This document shows, piece after piece, positions 1 through 8,435 of a DNA stretch of 64,000 nucleotides; position 1 is the first letter of the stretch, and each line of letters begins with the position of its first letter. The position numbers and the translations under genes were made by a program. The notes below the pieces were generated by a model. It did not search any database, was not told where the DNA came from, and saw only the letters and a program-made list of their open reading frames with translations. The DNA lies in the NCBI GenBank assembly GCA_017460915.1, contig JAFUAA010000002.1:44087-108086 (forward strand). Direction: 5' to 3'. Source of the DNA: Bacteroidales bacterium (GTDB taxonomy: Bacteria; Bacteroidota; Bacteroidia; Bacteroidales; F082).

Positions 1-106
1 AATCGCTGAAGCATCGCATCAGAACAACCCTCTTCCGCCTTTCTGTCGCAAGAGGCCATTGCCGCCAACGGCAGGAAGCCAAATCAAACGAGTCTTTTCA
101 TGGTTG

Positions 107-114
107 CAAAATTA
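107..114 (-). promoter_or_regulatory. Possible leftward -7 promoter element
   Basis: Read on the minus strand this is TAATTTTG, matching the Bacteroidota TAnnTTTG element. It would drive a leftward transcript out of the window. No convincing minus-strand gene is visible in bases 1-100, so the assignment rests on the motif alone. Confidence 0.3.
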
Positions 115-138
115 TAAAATAACAACGGACATTTTCAT

Positions 139-146
139 TATCTTTG
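139..146 (+). promoter_or_regulatory. -7 promoter element of the CYTH gene
   Basis: TATCTTTG matches TAnnTTTG and lies 20 bases before the ATG at 167. Confidence 0.6.
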
Positions 147-166
147 CAACTTCAAACCATCGAATT

Positions 167-637
167 ATGTTCCAGGAAATCGAACGGAAGTTTTTGGTCT
201 CCAGCGACTTCAAGACGGAGGCCGTCGAAACCACCGACATCATTCAAGTCTATCTGAGCCACAAGCCCACGGTGCGCGTGCGCATCAGGGGCGAACGCGG
301 CTATCTGACCATCAAAGGCCTCATTGGCCCAACGGGCTTGTCGCGCTTCGAGTGGGAGAAGGAAATCACGAAGGCCGAGGCTGAGGCCTTGCTCCAGTTG
401 GCCGAGCCTGGCCGTATCGAGAAGACCCGCTATTTGGTGAAAAACACCGACGGCATCCACACATGGGAGGTGGACGAGTTCCACGGCGACAACGAAGGGC
501 TCGTCATGGCCGAAATCGAGCTCCAGTCGGAGGCCGACACCTTCGACCGCCCTTCATGGCTAGGCAAGGAGGTCACCGGCGACCCTCGCTACTACAACTC
601 CGCCCTGAAAAAACACCCCTACAAGATGTGGAAATGA
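167..637 (+). CDS. CYTH domain protein
   Basis: This 156-residue soluble protein belongs to the CYTH/triphosphate tunnel metalloenzyme superfamily (class IV adenylate cyclase and thiamine triphosphatase relatives). The N-terminus carries the signature ExExK (residues 4-8, EIERK). Alternating charged strands follow (RVRIRG, LTIKG, FEWEKEI), as expected for the tunnel that binds triphosphate and metal. The frame is open upstream to 59, but the ATG at 167 is preferred because it follows a TATCTTTG promoter and puts ExExK at the N-terminus, where the family has it. Bacterial CYTH proteins of this length usually act as inorganic or organic triphosphatases; the substrate here cannot be read from sequence. 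Confidence 0.88.
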   Translation: MFQEIERKFLVSSDFKTEAVETTDIIQVYLSHKPTVRVRIRGERGYLTIKGLIGPTGLSRFEWEKEITKAEAEALLQLAEPGRIEKTRYLVKNTDGIHTWEVDEFHGDNEGLVMAEIELQSEADTFDRPSWLGKEVTGDPRYYNSALKKHPYKMWK

Positions 638-670
638 AAGTTTTTTTTTCGTGGCAATCGCAAAAATCCC

Positions 671-678
671 TATTTTTG
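671..678 (+). promoter_or_regulatory. -7 promoter element of the lamin-tail protein gene
   Basis: TATTTTTG lies 25 bases before the ATG at 703. Confidence 0.6.
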
Positions 679-702
679 TCCTCTCCTAAAACCGCTCACG
701 CC

Positions 703-3285
703 ATGAAAAAGACACTCTTGCTCCTGCTTTTGCTTCCCTTTACGCATTTCGCCCAAGTCACCGACGACTTCGCCGACGGCGATTTCAGCCAGAACCCAGC
801 TTGGTCGGGAACGACGGAGCAATATATCGTCAACAGCAACCAGCAACTGCAACTCAATGCCGAAGGCGAAGGGACGGCCTATCTTTCCTTGCCCATCATC
901 GAATACGAGACCATGGAATGGCAGTTCTGGATTCGGGAGGCTTTTGCCCCGTCGGGCAACAACTACACCAACGTGTGGCTCAGCGCCGACCAAGCCGATT
1001 TGAGCCAAGCCATGCAAGGCTATTTCCTCCGTTTCGGCGAAGGCGGTAGCAACGATGCCATCGAACTCATCCGAAAAGATGCCGATGGGCAACAAAGCAT
1101 TTGTCGAGGCACGGAAGGCACCATCGCGGCCTCGTTTGCCGTGGCGGTCAAGGTGACCTGCGACCGCGAAGGCAACTGGATGATTCAGGCTTGCTATGAC
1201 AACTCTGCCGTTTACGTCATCGAGGCCCAAGGCGTTGACGACAGCTATGGCAAAGGCGGCTATTTCGGCTTTTGGTCCAAGTTCACCTCGAGCAACGCCA
1301 AGAAGATCTATTTCGACGACGTCTACGTCGGCCCGCGCATCATCGACCACGAGCCACCCCAATTGCTGACTTGCGAGGTTCTCGATTTGACGCATCTGCA
1401 ACTGGCTTTCAACGAAGCACTCGACGAGGCCACGGCACTGAACCGCGACAATTATTCCATCGACAATGGCTTGGGTCATCCTGCCGCGGTCAGTTTTGGC
1501 GACAACGCGGCCTCCATCGTCCTCGAATTGGACCGCGAAATCGGCAATGGCGTCAACTACACCTTGACGGTCATCGGGGTTAAGGACTTGTGGAACAACA
1601 CGATGGAACCCACCACCAAGACCTTCTCGATTTACGAAGCCTCGGAGTACGACGTCGTCATCAATGAGATCATGGCCGACCCTAACCCCGTGGTGGGCTT
1701 GCCCGAATGGGAATTTGTGGAGCTCTACAACACCACCGACTTTGGCATCGACCTGAAAGACTGGCAGATACAAATCGGTTCCAGCGACAACACCTTTGGT
1801 AGTTTCGTCCTTGAACCGCATGCTTATGTCATTTTGTGCCATAACGATGCGGTTGCGGAGCTGCGTCAATACGGCGACTGCATCGGCTTCGGCAGCTTCT
1901 CGGTGGGCAACACCTCTTCGGCGATGTACCTCTACAGCAAGTCGGGCACGCTGATTTCGAGGGTCAACTTCAACAATACTTGGTACCACGATACGAACAA
2001 AGCCAATGGCGGCTGGTCGGTGGAGCAAATCGACCCGCTGAACCCCTGTGCGGGTGCTTCCAACTGGACGGCTTCTGTTGACGCCTCGGGCGGCACGCCG
2101 GGTCATATTAATTCCGTCAATGGCGAGAACGACGTCCAGCCCAAGGTGGAGCGTGTGAGCATGTTTGGCAACTTCATTGTCCAGATTTGGTTCGACCAGC
2201 AAATGGACGCGGCTAGCCTCCTGCCGACGCAGAACTATCTCGTCGAGGAACTGGGTGAGCATCCCGACCAAGTGGAAATCAATCCGAACGACCCGAATTA
2301 CGTGGGTCTCATCTTCGATCACGGTTTTGAAGTGGGTTCGGTTTACACCATCATTATCAACAACGTGACTAACTGCGTGGGCAACCCCATCGAGGCGGAT
2401 ACGCGCCTGCCATTTGGCCTGCCCAACGACATCGCCGAAGGCGAAATCCTGATTAATGAGATTCTTTTCGACCCGATTTCTCCTGGCGTGGATTATGTGG
2501 AACTTTACAACAATTCATCCAAGACCTTCGACCTCAGCACTTTGATGCTCGGCGTGATTCGCGAAGGCACGTTCCCTAATCCCGCCGACACCACTCTGAA
2601 GGAAATCACTGCCGACAGCCGTCTGTTCATGCCGAACACATACGTTTTGTTGTCCGCCAACAGCGAAATTGTGGGCGAGCAGTACGACTGTCCGACCGAC
2701 AACTTCGTGCAGATGGCATCGTTTCCGAGCTATGCCAACGCGGGCGGCACGGCCATCCTCATGGGCAAGGACGGCACCCTGGTCGACCAGATGGCTTTCT
2801 CCGAAAAGATGCACTATCCGTTGCTGAAAGTCACCAAAGGCGTGGCGCTGGAGCGTGTTAGCTTCGACCAGCCCTCGATGGATGCCGACAACTGGCATTC
2901 CGCTGCCGAGAGCGTGCATTTCGGCACGCCGGGTCAACCCAATTCGATGAGGCAAGCCGCCGAGCCTTCGACTGACGAAATCTCCATCAGTCCCGATGTG
3001 TTCTCGCCCGATGGCGACGGCTATGACGACGCCTGTTTCATCAACTACCGTTTTGACGAGACGGGTTACACGATGAACATCTACATTTTCAACGTGGCGG
3101 GACAATTAATCCGTCATTTGGTGAAAGGCGAATTGGTGGGGCAGGAGGGCAGCGCCCTTTGGAACGGCCTCGACAACAACGGCAACAAGGTACCCGTCGG
3201 CGTCTACGTCGTCGTCACCGAGGTGTTCAATTTCAACGGCACGGTGAAACAATTCAAGAATGCTGCCGTCGTTGGAACGCGCTAA
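703..3285 (+). CDS. Secreted protein with two lamin-tail domains and a C-terminal gliding/T9SS-type module
   Basis: This is an 860-residue exported protein. A Sec signal peptide (MKKTLLLLLLLPFTHFAQ) is followed by a beta-rich N-terminal domain and Ig-like Big_5-type domains. Two lamin-tail (LTD) domains are recognisable by the paired signatures VINEIMADPNP...VELYN and LINEILFDP...VELYN. The C-terminus has FSPDGDG...YIFNVAGQLIR...WNGLDNNG, which is the FlgD-like/gliding-motility-associated fold used by T9SS cargo. The ATG at 703 was chosen because it opens the signal peptide and follows a TATTTTTG promoter; the open frame starts much earlier, inside the CYTH gene. It is probably displayed on the cell surface. 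LTD domains are thought to bind ligands such as nucleic acids or carbohydrates, but the ligand here is unknown. Confidence 0.85.
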   Translation: MKKTLLLLLLLPFTHFAQVTDDFADGDFSQNPAWSGTTEQYIVNSNQQLQLNAEGEGTAYLSLPIIEYETMEWQFWIREAFAPSGNNYTNVWLSADQADLSQAMQGYFLRFGEGGSNDAIELIRKDADGQQSICRGTEGTIAASFAVAVKVTCDREGNWMIQACYDNSAVYVIEAQGVDDSYGKGGYFGFWSKFTSSNAKKIYFDDVYVGPRIIDHEPPQLLTCEVLDLTHLQLAFNEALDEATALNRDNYSIDNGLGHPAAVSFGDNAASIVLELDREIGNGVNYTLTVIGVKDLWNNTMEPTTKTFSIYEASEYDVVINEIMADPNPVVGLPEWEFVELYNTTDFGIDLKDWQIQIGSSDNTFGSFVLEPHAYVILCHNDAVAELRQYGDCIGFGSFSVGNTSSAMYLYSKSGTLISRVNFNNTWYHDTNKANGGWSVEQIDPLNPCAGASNWTASVDASGGTPGHINSVNGENDVQPKVERVSMFGNFIVQIWFDQQMDAASLLPTQNYLVEELGEHPDQVEINPNDPNYVGLIFDHGFEVGSVYTIIINNVTNCVGNPIEADTRLPFGLPNDIAEGEILINEILFDPISPGVDYVELYNNSSKTFDLSTLMLGVIREGTFPNPADTTLKEITADSRLFMPNTYVLLSANSEIVGEQYDCPTDNFVQMASFPSYANAGGTAILMGKDGTLVDQMAFSEKMHYPLLKVTKGVALERVSFDQPSMDADNWHSAAESVHFGTPGQPNSMRQAAEPSTDEISISPDVFSPDGDGYDDACFINYRFDETGYTMNIYIFNVAGQLIRHLVKGELVGQEGSALWNGLDNNGNKVPVGVYVVVTEVFNFNGTVKQFKNAAVVGTR

Positions 3286-3320
3286 TCTGTAGAGACGTTG
3301 CGCGCAACGTCTCTACAGAT
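3285..3320. repeat. Perfect 36-bp palindrome, family A (GTAGAGACG type), between convergent genes
   Basis: The two 18-base arms (ATCTGTAGAGACGTTGCG and its exact complement) meet at 3302/3303. The first base is the last base of the TAA stop of the lamin-tail gene. The TAG stop of the leftward phosphatase (3313-3315) lies inside the right arm. The element is therefore shared by both 3' ends and probably acts as a bidirectional terminator or mRNA 3'-end hairpin. Related copies lie at 18961, 26153 and 62003. Confidence 0.85.
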
Positions 3321-4023
3321 CCATGTTAGATTGCGCCACAATCTGTTTCGTATCGGGATTGAAGGCGGTCAGATTTCCTAGTCCAGGCTTGTCGGTCACG
3401 TAGACGCCGTTGTCCAAGGCAATGAAGTCGTAGTTGGCGTTTTGTTCGATGACGAGCGTCATGAAGCTGTAGTCGACGGGGATGTGGCCATGAATGATCT
3501 TCTTGCCATGGTTCTTGTTGTAGTCGACCTTGAACTTGCGGGTCCACATTATGCTTCTTGTATCTTCAAACGGGTCGGCGATGCTGAAGTTCATGCCGGC
3601 GTGCACCAGAATGTAATCCTCCAGTTCGATGTAGGGCAGGCATTCATTCATCCAATCTATATACATCTTGGGAATCTCGCGCGGATGCTTTGTGCCGAAG
3701 CTCTCCAAGGTGGCTTTGGCGCCCACGGCTTCCCATTCCTTCTGCTCGGGGTGCTTGCCGCCGAAGAGCTTCTTCTTTTGGTCAGCTTCGTAGGCTTTCA
3801 CGCACATGTCCTCGTGGTTGCCTTTTAGGAAATGCACGTTGTATTCTTCCTGTTGCAAATGCATCAGATAGTCGATGACGCCTTTGCCGTCGGGACCTCG
3901 GTCGATGTAGTCGCCCAAAAAGAAGAGTTCGTCGTTTTTGCCCACCTTGAGTGTGTTCGTCAGCAGTGCCTTCAGGGTGCGCAAACAGCCGTGAATGTCG
4001 GGGATGATCCAGCGATGTGTCAT
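3313..4023 (-). CDS. PPP-family serine/threonine protein phosphatase (metallophosphoesterase)
   Basis: A 236-residue cytoplasmic enzyme with the complete PPP metal-site signature in order: PDIHG near the N-terminus (residues 8-12), GDYIDRGPDG, GNHED, and downstream histidines in HAGMNF and HGHIP. It should be a dinuclear-metal phosphoprotein phosphatase or diadenosine tetraphosphatase-like hydrolase. The start at 4023 gives MTHRWIIPDIHG, the normal short lead-in to motif I. The acyltransferase upstream ends at 4035, so the two genes are 11 bases apart and almost certainly cotranscribed. The last codons and the TAG stop lie within the 3285-3320 palindrome. The substrate is not predictable. Confidence 0.9.
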   Translation of the reverse strand: MTHRWIIPDIHGCLRTLKALLTNTLKVGKNDELFFLGDYIDRGPDGKGVIDYLMHLQQEEYNVHFLKGNHEDMCVKAYEADQKKKLFGGKHPEQKEWEAVGAKATLESFGTKHPREIPKMYIDWMNECLPYIELEDYILVHAGMNFSIADPFEDTRSIMWTRKFKVDYNKNHGKKIIHGHIPVDYSFMTLVIEQNANYDFIALDNGVYVTDKPGLGNLTAFNPDTKQIVAQSNMDL

Positions 4024-4034
4024 GGCTATGGTTT

Positions 4035-5324
4035 TTAGAACAACTTGTTGAGGTTCAAGGCTTCGTATTGTTTCCGGAGTCGGGTCTTGAATGTCCAACG
4101 CACGTCGGAGATCCAGCGGCGCGACAGCTCGCAGTAGTCCACAAACAAGGAATAGGAGAAGAAGAGCAGCACCGTGCCGCACAAGGCCCAAATCCAAGGT
4201 AAGTTGCAGAACAACACGATGGTGCCTGCAACGAAGACGAGCGGGAAGAGCACAAAGCGCACGCCATAACTGACCGTGTTGCCGAAGGCGGGATCCTTCA
4301 GCTTGCCTCTGATGATCAGCGTGATGAGCCATATGGGAAGCGTGACGACAGCCGAAGCCACGAAATAGGGAAGCCCTGTCAGCAAAACGGCTAACTTCCA
4401 GAGCGAGTTGAGCAAAGGATATTTCTTTGCCGTCGAAGTGACCGAGATCTTCTGGCGTTCACGTTCGTGGGCAAAGGCCATGACGCGCTCAAAGAGCTTT
4501 TGGGCTTCTTCTGGTTTTTCTTCCTTGAAATTCAATACCTTGCTGACAGTTTCGCGGTTGCGGAGCATCTTCTTGTAGAGTCCGCCGGCGCGTTTTTCGT
4601 TCTTCATTTTCACGATTTCCCAGATGGCGTCATAGTCTTCGTTGTCGGGGATGTAGGTGAAGAGTTTCGCGATTTCGTTGTGCAGCATGTCTTTCAAGTG
4701 GTTGATGTTCACGGCCTCGTTTTCCTCGGTCGTGTGCTTGAAGAACTCCGTTACGTTGATGGCTGGCCCGAAATTAATCATCGCCGTGCTGCGAAAGCGG
4801 AAGTAGTCGCCGTATTCGATGGCGGTTGGGATGATGTAGATGGGGTTCTCGTCTCCGAATTGTTTGTTGGCGTCGATGGCGATGTGGAACAAACCCTTGC
4901 CCATGCGCATCAGCGAGTGCTTGGTACGGTGCATGCCTTCGGGGAAGAGGTAGAGGTCGACATGGTCGTGGATGACGTCGACGGCCTTGTTGAGCGAGTC
5001 GTCGTTTTGGCGGACGGCCGCCACGCCGTTCCGAATCCTGAAGATGGGCAAGATACGTAGGAAATGCAATATCTTGGCCACGGTGGGGTTCTTGAAGATG
5101 TCACCTCGCGCGATGAAGACTTTCTTGATGTTGTCAGACGACAGCAGCACCAGGGCGTCCATCAGCGTGTTGCTGTGGTTGACGCCGAAAATCGTGGCTT
5201 TGTCCTTGGGAAGGTTTTCCTTTCCGTGGACCTCAAACCTGCGGTACGAACGGCGCGTTTGCCAGTTGACGTAAGGGAGGAAAAACGAATACCAAAAGTC
5301 CGAATCTTGTATTTTCTTGGCCAT
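4035..5324 (-). CDS. PlsC-like membrane glycerophosphate/lysophospholipid acyltransferase
   Basis: This 429-residue membrane protein has an N-terminal acyltransferase domain with the histidine-aspartate motif (NHSNTLMD, about residues 50-57) and the LFPEG substrate-binding motif, so it should transfer acyl groups to a glycerol or lysophospholipid at the inner membrane. The C-terminal third has several hydrophobic segments (for example ...LLTGLPYFVASAVVTLP and FVLFPLVFVAGTIVLF). The spacing resembles the Bacteroidota GPAT/DHAPAT-like acyltransferases rather than short PlsC. The start at 5324 gives MAKKIQDSDFWY; the frame is open far upstream, but there it is antisense to the transglycosylase. 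A minus-strand TACTTTTG lies 22 bases upstream. It forms an operon with the phosphatase downstream. Confidence 0.85.
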   Translation of the reverse strand: MAKKIQDSDFWYSFFLPYVNWQTRRSYRRFEVHGKENLPKDKATIFGVNHSNTLMDALVLLSSDNIKKVFIARGDIFKNPTVAKILHFLRILPIFRIRNGVAAVRQNDDSLNKAVDVIHDHVDLYLFPEGMHRTKHSLMRMGKGLFHIAIDANKQFGDENPIYIIPTAIEYGDYFRFRSTAMINFGPAINVTEFFKHTTEENEAVNINHLKDMLHNEIAKLFTYIPDNEDYDAIWEIVKMKNEKRAGGLYKKMLRNRETVSKVLNFKEEKPEEAQKLFERVMAFAHERERQKISVTSTAKKYPLLNSLWKLAVLLTGLPYFVASAVVTLPIWLITLIIRGKLKDPAFGNTVSYGVRFVLFPLVFVAGTIVLFCNLPWIWALCGTVLLFFSYSLFVDYCELSRRWISDVRWTFKTRLRKQYEALNLNKLF

Positions 5325-5345
5325 TTGAATCGCAAAATTAAAGGA

Positions 5346-5353
5346 CAAAAGTA
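5346..5353 (-). promoter_or_regulatory. -7 promoter element of the acyltransferase operon
   Basis: The minus strand reads TACTTTTG (TAnnTTTG), 22 bases upstream of the ATG at 5324. Confidence 0.6.
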
Positions 5354-5432
5354 CATATTTCTCATTTACATTGGTTCTTTTTTTCAACCAAATCATTATT
5401 TTTACTACTTTTACGGCCTCAAATCGCACGAA

Positions 5433-6851
5433 ATGAAGATAAAATCGCTTGTCATCATGATGGTGACGTGGCTCTGCGGGATGCTGTTTTCCTGTCAGGA
5501 ACAGCCCCAACCTGCGAAAGACAAAGAGGTGGAAACCGACACCTTGACCATCTTGCAACATGTGCAGGAACGGGGCAAATTGATTGCCGTAACCAATTGC
5601 GAAATCATCAATTACAATACCGATACCAAAACGCCTTCGGGCTTTGAGTACGAACTGCTGAGCAATTTTTGCAAGGCTTACGATCTCGAACTCGAGATGA
5701 TTGTCAACGAGAACCTGGACTCGTGCTTCCAGATGCTCGACTCCTGCGAGGTCGACATGGTGGCTGTGGGCATCGGTTCCAACAAGATAATGAAACATCG
5801 CTATTTGCTGAGCAATCCCATCTTGTTGCAGCGCAGTGTCTTGGTGCAACGCATGCCGAAAGACTGGAAGAAAATGTCGACGGCCAACGAGGTCGAGAAC
5901 CAGCTGCTTCGCTCGTCGGTCGACTTGGCGGGCAAGACCATTCATCTGCCTTCGGGCAGCCATGAGGTGGTTCTGCTCAGCCACCTCTCCGACCAAATCG
6001 GCGACACCATTTACATCGTCGAATGCGACACGATGAACAGCGTCGACCTGGTGCAGGCTGTCGCCGACGGACAAATCGATTACACCGTGGTGGAGGAGTA
6101 TGTGGCTCGCATGGCCTCCATCGGTTTGGGCGGCCTCGACACCAAGTTGAACATCAGCGTGGAACAGCCTTTGGGCTGGGCCTTGCGGAACCACGAGGGC
6201 GACTCTTCGTTGCTGCTGGCCATCAATGAGTGGATCGACAATTTCGAGCAACGCAACCTCAACCGCATCTTGGCCAAATATGTCAACAAAGGCAATGTGT
6301 TTGGCATGAAGAAACCCAAAGCGGACGGACTGTCGGGCTTCGACGCCATCATCAAGAAAACGGCCAAGGAAATCGGCTGGGACTGGCGGTTGCTGGCCTC
6401 GCTCATCTTTCAGGAGTCGCACTTCCGGCTCGACCTCGAGAGCGAGAAAGGCGCCTTCGGCCTCATGCAACTCATGCCCGTCGTCATGGAGCGTTATGAC
6501 ATCGACTACGATGCCACGCCCGAAGAACAACTGGAGGCGGGCGGCAAACTCATCAAATACCTGAGCGATTGCCTAGCTAACAAAGTGTCCGACAGCACCG
6601 AGCGGATGAAGTTCGTCTTGGCTTCCTACAATGCAGGCCTCGGCCATGTCTACGACGCCCAGCGCCTGGCGCTCAAATACGGCAAAGACCCCGAGGTGTG
6701 GGACAACAATGTGGACTATTTCATCCTCAACAAGTCGAAATATTACAATGACACTTGCTGCAAGGCGGGCTATTTGCGTGGCTCCGAGACCTATCGGTTT
6801 GTCGAAGAGGTGCTCGACCGCTATTATCAATATCAAGCAACTTATAATTAA
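5433..6851 (+). CDS. MltF-like membrane-bound lytic murein transglycosylase (lipoprotein)
   Basis: A 472-residue lipoprotein. The lipobox LFSC (Cys21) follows a hydrophobic signal. Residues about 40-280 form a periplasmic solute-binding type 3 domain (GFEYELLSNFCKAYDLELEM...), and the C-terminal part is a lytic transglycosylase SLT domain. The catalytic glutamate is Glu328 in the motif QESHF, followed by GAFGLMQLMP and later ASYNAGLGHV. This order is that of MltF, which cleaves peptidoglycan glycosidic bonds to form 1,6-anhydromuropeptides. The start at 5433 was chosen for the signal peptide; a near-consensus TACTTTTA lies at 5407-5414. The gene is transcribed divergently from the acyltransferase. 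Confidence 0.92.
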   Translation: MKIKSLVIMMVTWLCGMLFSCQEQPQPAKDKEVETDTLTILQHVQERGKLIAVTNCEIINYNTDTKTPSGFEYELLSNFCKAYDLELEMIVNENLDSCFQMLDSCEVDMVAVGIGSNKIMKHRYLLSNPILLQRSVLVQRMPKDWKKMSTANEVENQLLRSSVDLAGKTIHLPSGSHEVVLLSHLSDQIGDTIYIVECDTMNSVDLVQAVADGQIDYTVVEEYVARMASIGLGGLDTKLNISVEQPLGWALRNHEGDSSLLLAINEWIDNFEQRNLNRILAKYVNKGNVFGMKKPKADGLSGFDAIIKKTAKEIGWDWRLLASLIFQESHFRLDLESEKGAFGLMQLMPVVMERYDIDYDATPEEQLEAGGKLIKYLSDCLANKVSDSTERMKFVLASYNAGLGHVYDAQRLALKYGKDPEVWDNNVDYFILNKSKYYNDTCCKAGYLRGSETYRFVEEVLDRYYQYQATYN

Positions 6852-6860
6852 TGTCAAGGG

Positions 6861-6883
6861 CTCCTGAGCTTGCCGAAGGACCC
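6861..6883. repeat. Half copy of repeat family C (CCCTTCGACAAG type)
   Basis: CTCCTGAGCTTGCCGAAGGA followed by CCC is one arm of the family seen more completely at 58338-58406. It fills the short gap between the transglycosylase and the outer-membrane protein gene. Confidence 0.7.
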
Positions 6884-6903
6884 GATTTAAAAAGAGGTCA
6901 ACC

Positions 6904-7524
6904 ATGAAAAAGATTTGTACTAGCCTTATTGTTTTGGCTTTTTTGTTCTTTGGCTTTTCTGAAGCCTCAGCCCAATCCTTCAACGCCGGCCTGACCGCTG
7001 GTGCTACGTTCTGCCAGGTTGACGGCGACAATTACGCGGGATTCCATCAACTGGGTTTCACTGCGGGAGCCTTCGTCAACCTGCCTTTTGATGATTATCT
7101 TTCAGCCCAAATGGAACTGAAGTACTCGCTTTTAGGAGCACATTCGTCTGACAGAGAGGTGAACGAGTTCTATTATAATCCCTACAACCTTCGCCTGCAT
7201 TATGCCGAGGTGCCACTCATGTTGCGCTTCGGCGTGGATTTCCTCACCTTGGAAGCTGGTGTCAGTGCCGATATTCGGGTTAGGGCCACGGAGGATGTGG
7301 ATGGCGATTACCAAATCACGACCTCGCGCTGGAATGCTTTCTCGATGACGGCCAACGGCGGCGTGCATCTCGCCATTAATGAGCATCTGGGTGTCGGCGC
7401 ACGTTTCATGTACTCCGTGGTGCCCATCCGTTTCACGGGCAATCCTGGGTGGTTCTACAACCAATATTACAATAAAGTGGTCCAGATTACGCTGACCTAC
7501 AACATCAACTCTCCGTTGCGATAA
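6904..7524 (+). CDS. Outer-membrane beta-barrel protein (PorT-like fold)
   Basis: A 206-residue exported protein with signal peptide MKKICTSLIVLAFLFFGFSEASAQ. It is followed by alternating amphipathic strands typical of the small outer-membrane beta-barrel family (SFNAGLTAGATF, LGFTAGAFVNLPF, VPLMLRFGVDFLTLEAGV, LGVGARFMYSVVPIRF). The function is not inferable beyond an outer-membrane location. The 3' end overlaps the convergent queG gene by 20 bases. The upstream gap contains a family C half repeat and no clear promoter, so read-through from the transglycosylase gene is possible. Confidence 0.8.
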   Translation: MKKICTSLIVLAFLFFGFSEASAQSFNAGLTAGATFCQVDGDNYAGFHQLGFTAGAFVNLPFDDYLSAQMELKYSLLGAHSSDREVNEFYYNPYNLRLHYAEVPLMLRFGVDFLTLEAGVSADIRVRATEDVDGDYQITTSRWNAFSMTANGGVHLAINEHLGVGARFMYSVVPIRFTGNPGWFYNQYYNKVVQITLTYNINSPLR

Positions 7525-8428
7525 ACTCGATATTCCGTTTCAATCCCTCATACCCGGTGCGTTTCACGGCCGAAGGCTTGAATAGAGCCTCAAATCCAGC
7601 TTCGTCGAGGCTCTTCCAGTCGGCTTCCCGCATGGACAAAAGCCGTTCGGAAGGTTGGAATTCAGGCTCCCTGTTGGGCAGCGAGAACCGGTTGTAGGGA
7701 CACACGTCTTGGCAAATGTCGCAGCCATACATCCAACCTTTGAATTGCTCTCGGTCGTGTCCTTCGAGGCTGCCTTTGTATTCGATGGTCAGATAGGAGA
7801 TGCACTTGCGCGCATCAATGCGGAACGGGGCCTCCAAAGCACCTGTGGGGCAGGCGTCGAGGCATTTTGTGCAGCGACCGCAGCGATTGGTCATGATTTG
7901 ACTAGTTTCGGTCAAGTCCAAAGGCAGAAACAAGTGTCCGATGAAAAAGAAAGAACCTTTTTTCGGATGGATTAAGGTGGTGTTTTTTCCGATAAACCCC
8001 AAGCCGCATCGCACGGCCCAAGCACGGTCAAGCACGGGCGCCGAGTCGACGAAGACGCGGGAGCCTTCCAGCTTACCCGCCTGCGCCTCAATGCGTTCCA
8101 GCAGTTGGCGCATCTTGCGTTTCAAGACGTTGTGATAGTCGTTGCCATAGGCGTATTTGGCGATTTTGCAGTGTTCGCCGTCGCCGACGGTTTGTTGGGG
8201 AAAATAGTTGTAAAGCACGGTGACGATGCTCTTGGTGCCTTCCACGAGCAGGCGCGGGTCGTAGCGTTTTTCCTTGTTGCGGGTCAGGTAGCCCATCTCG
8301 CCTTCACGTTCTTCTTCGAGCCATTGCTCCACGTGCGCCGATTCCTCATCCAAGGCCGTGGCACAGGCTATGCCGCAAGCGTCGAAGCCCATGCGTTCGG
8401 CTTCGTCGACAATCCATTTTGAGGTCAT
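7505..8428 (-). CDS. queG: Epoxyqueuosine reductase QueG
   Basis: A 307-residue cobalamin- and iron-sulfur-dependent enzyme that reduces epoxyqueuosine to queuosine in tRNA, the last step of the pathway. The active-site region VDSAPVLDRAWAVRCGLGFIGKNT is present. Two 4Fe-4S motifs are visible: CGRCTKCLDACPTGAL, and the pair around CDICQDVCPYN. Length and motif order match full-length QueG. The start at 8428 (MTSKWIVDEAERMGFDACGI) lies 7 bases after the upstream barrel gene, so the two form an operon. The 3' end overlaps the convergent barrel gene by 20 bases. Confidence 0.95.
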   Translation of the reverse strand: MTSKWIVDEAERMGFDACGIACATALDEESAHVEQWLEEEREGEMGYLTRNKEKRYDPRLLVEGTKSIVTVLYNYFPQQTVGDGEHCKIAKYAYGNDYHNVLKRKMRQLLERIEAQAGKLEGSRVFVDSAPVLDRAWAVRCGLGFIGKNTTLIHPKKGSFFFIGHLFLPLDLTETSQIMTNRCGRCTKCLDACPTGALEAPFRIDARKCISYLTIEYKGSLEGHDREQFKGWMYGCDICQDVCPYNRFSLPNREPEFQPSERLLSMREADWKSLDEAGFEALFKPSAVKRTGYEGLKRNIEFIATES

Positions 8429-8435
8429 CGGAAGT

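Noticed and set aside
670-2322. Long open frame on the minus strand opposite the lamin-tail protein
   Set aside because: It is antisense to a well-supported secreted protein, has no start context or domain, and reflects the GC-rich codon pattern of the real gene.
4024-4332. Upstream extension of the PPP phosphatase frame
   Set aside because: It overlaps the acyltransferase on the same strand in another frame. The family motif lies right after the ATG at 4023.
5325-6530. Upstream extension of the acyltransferase frame
   Set aside because: It is antisense to the transglycosylase; the promoter at 5346-5353 and the family N-terminus support a start at 5324.
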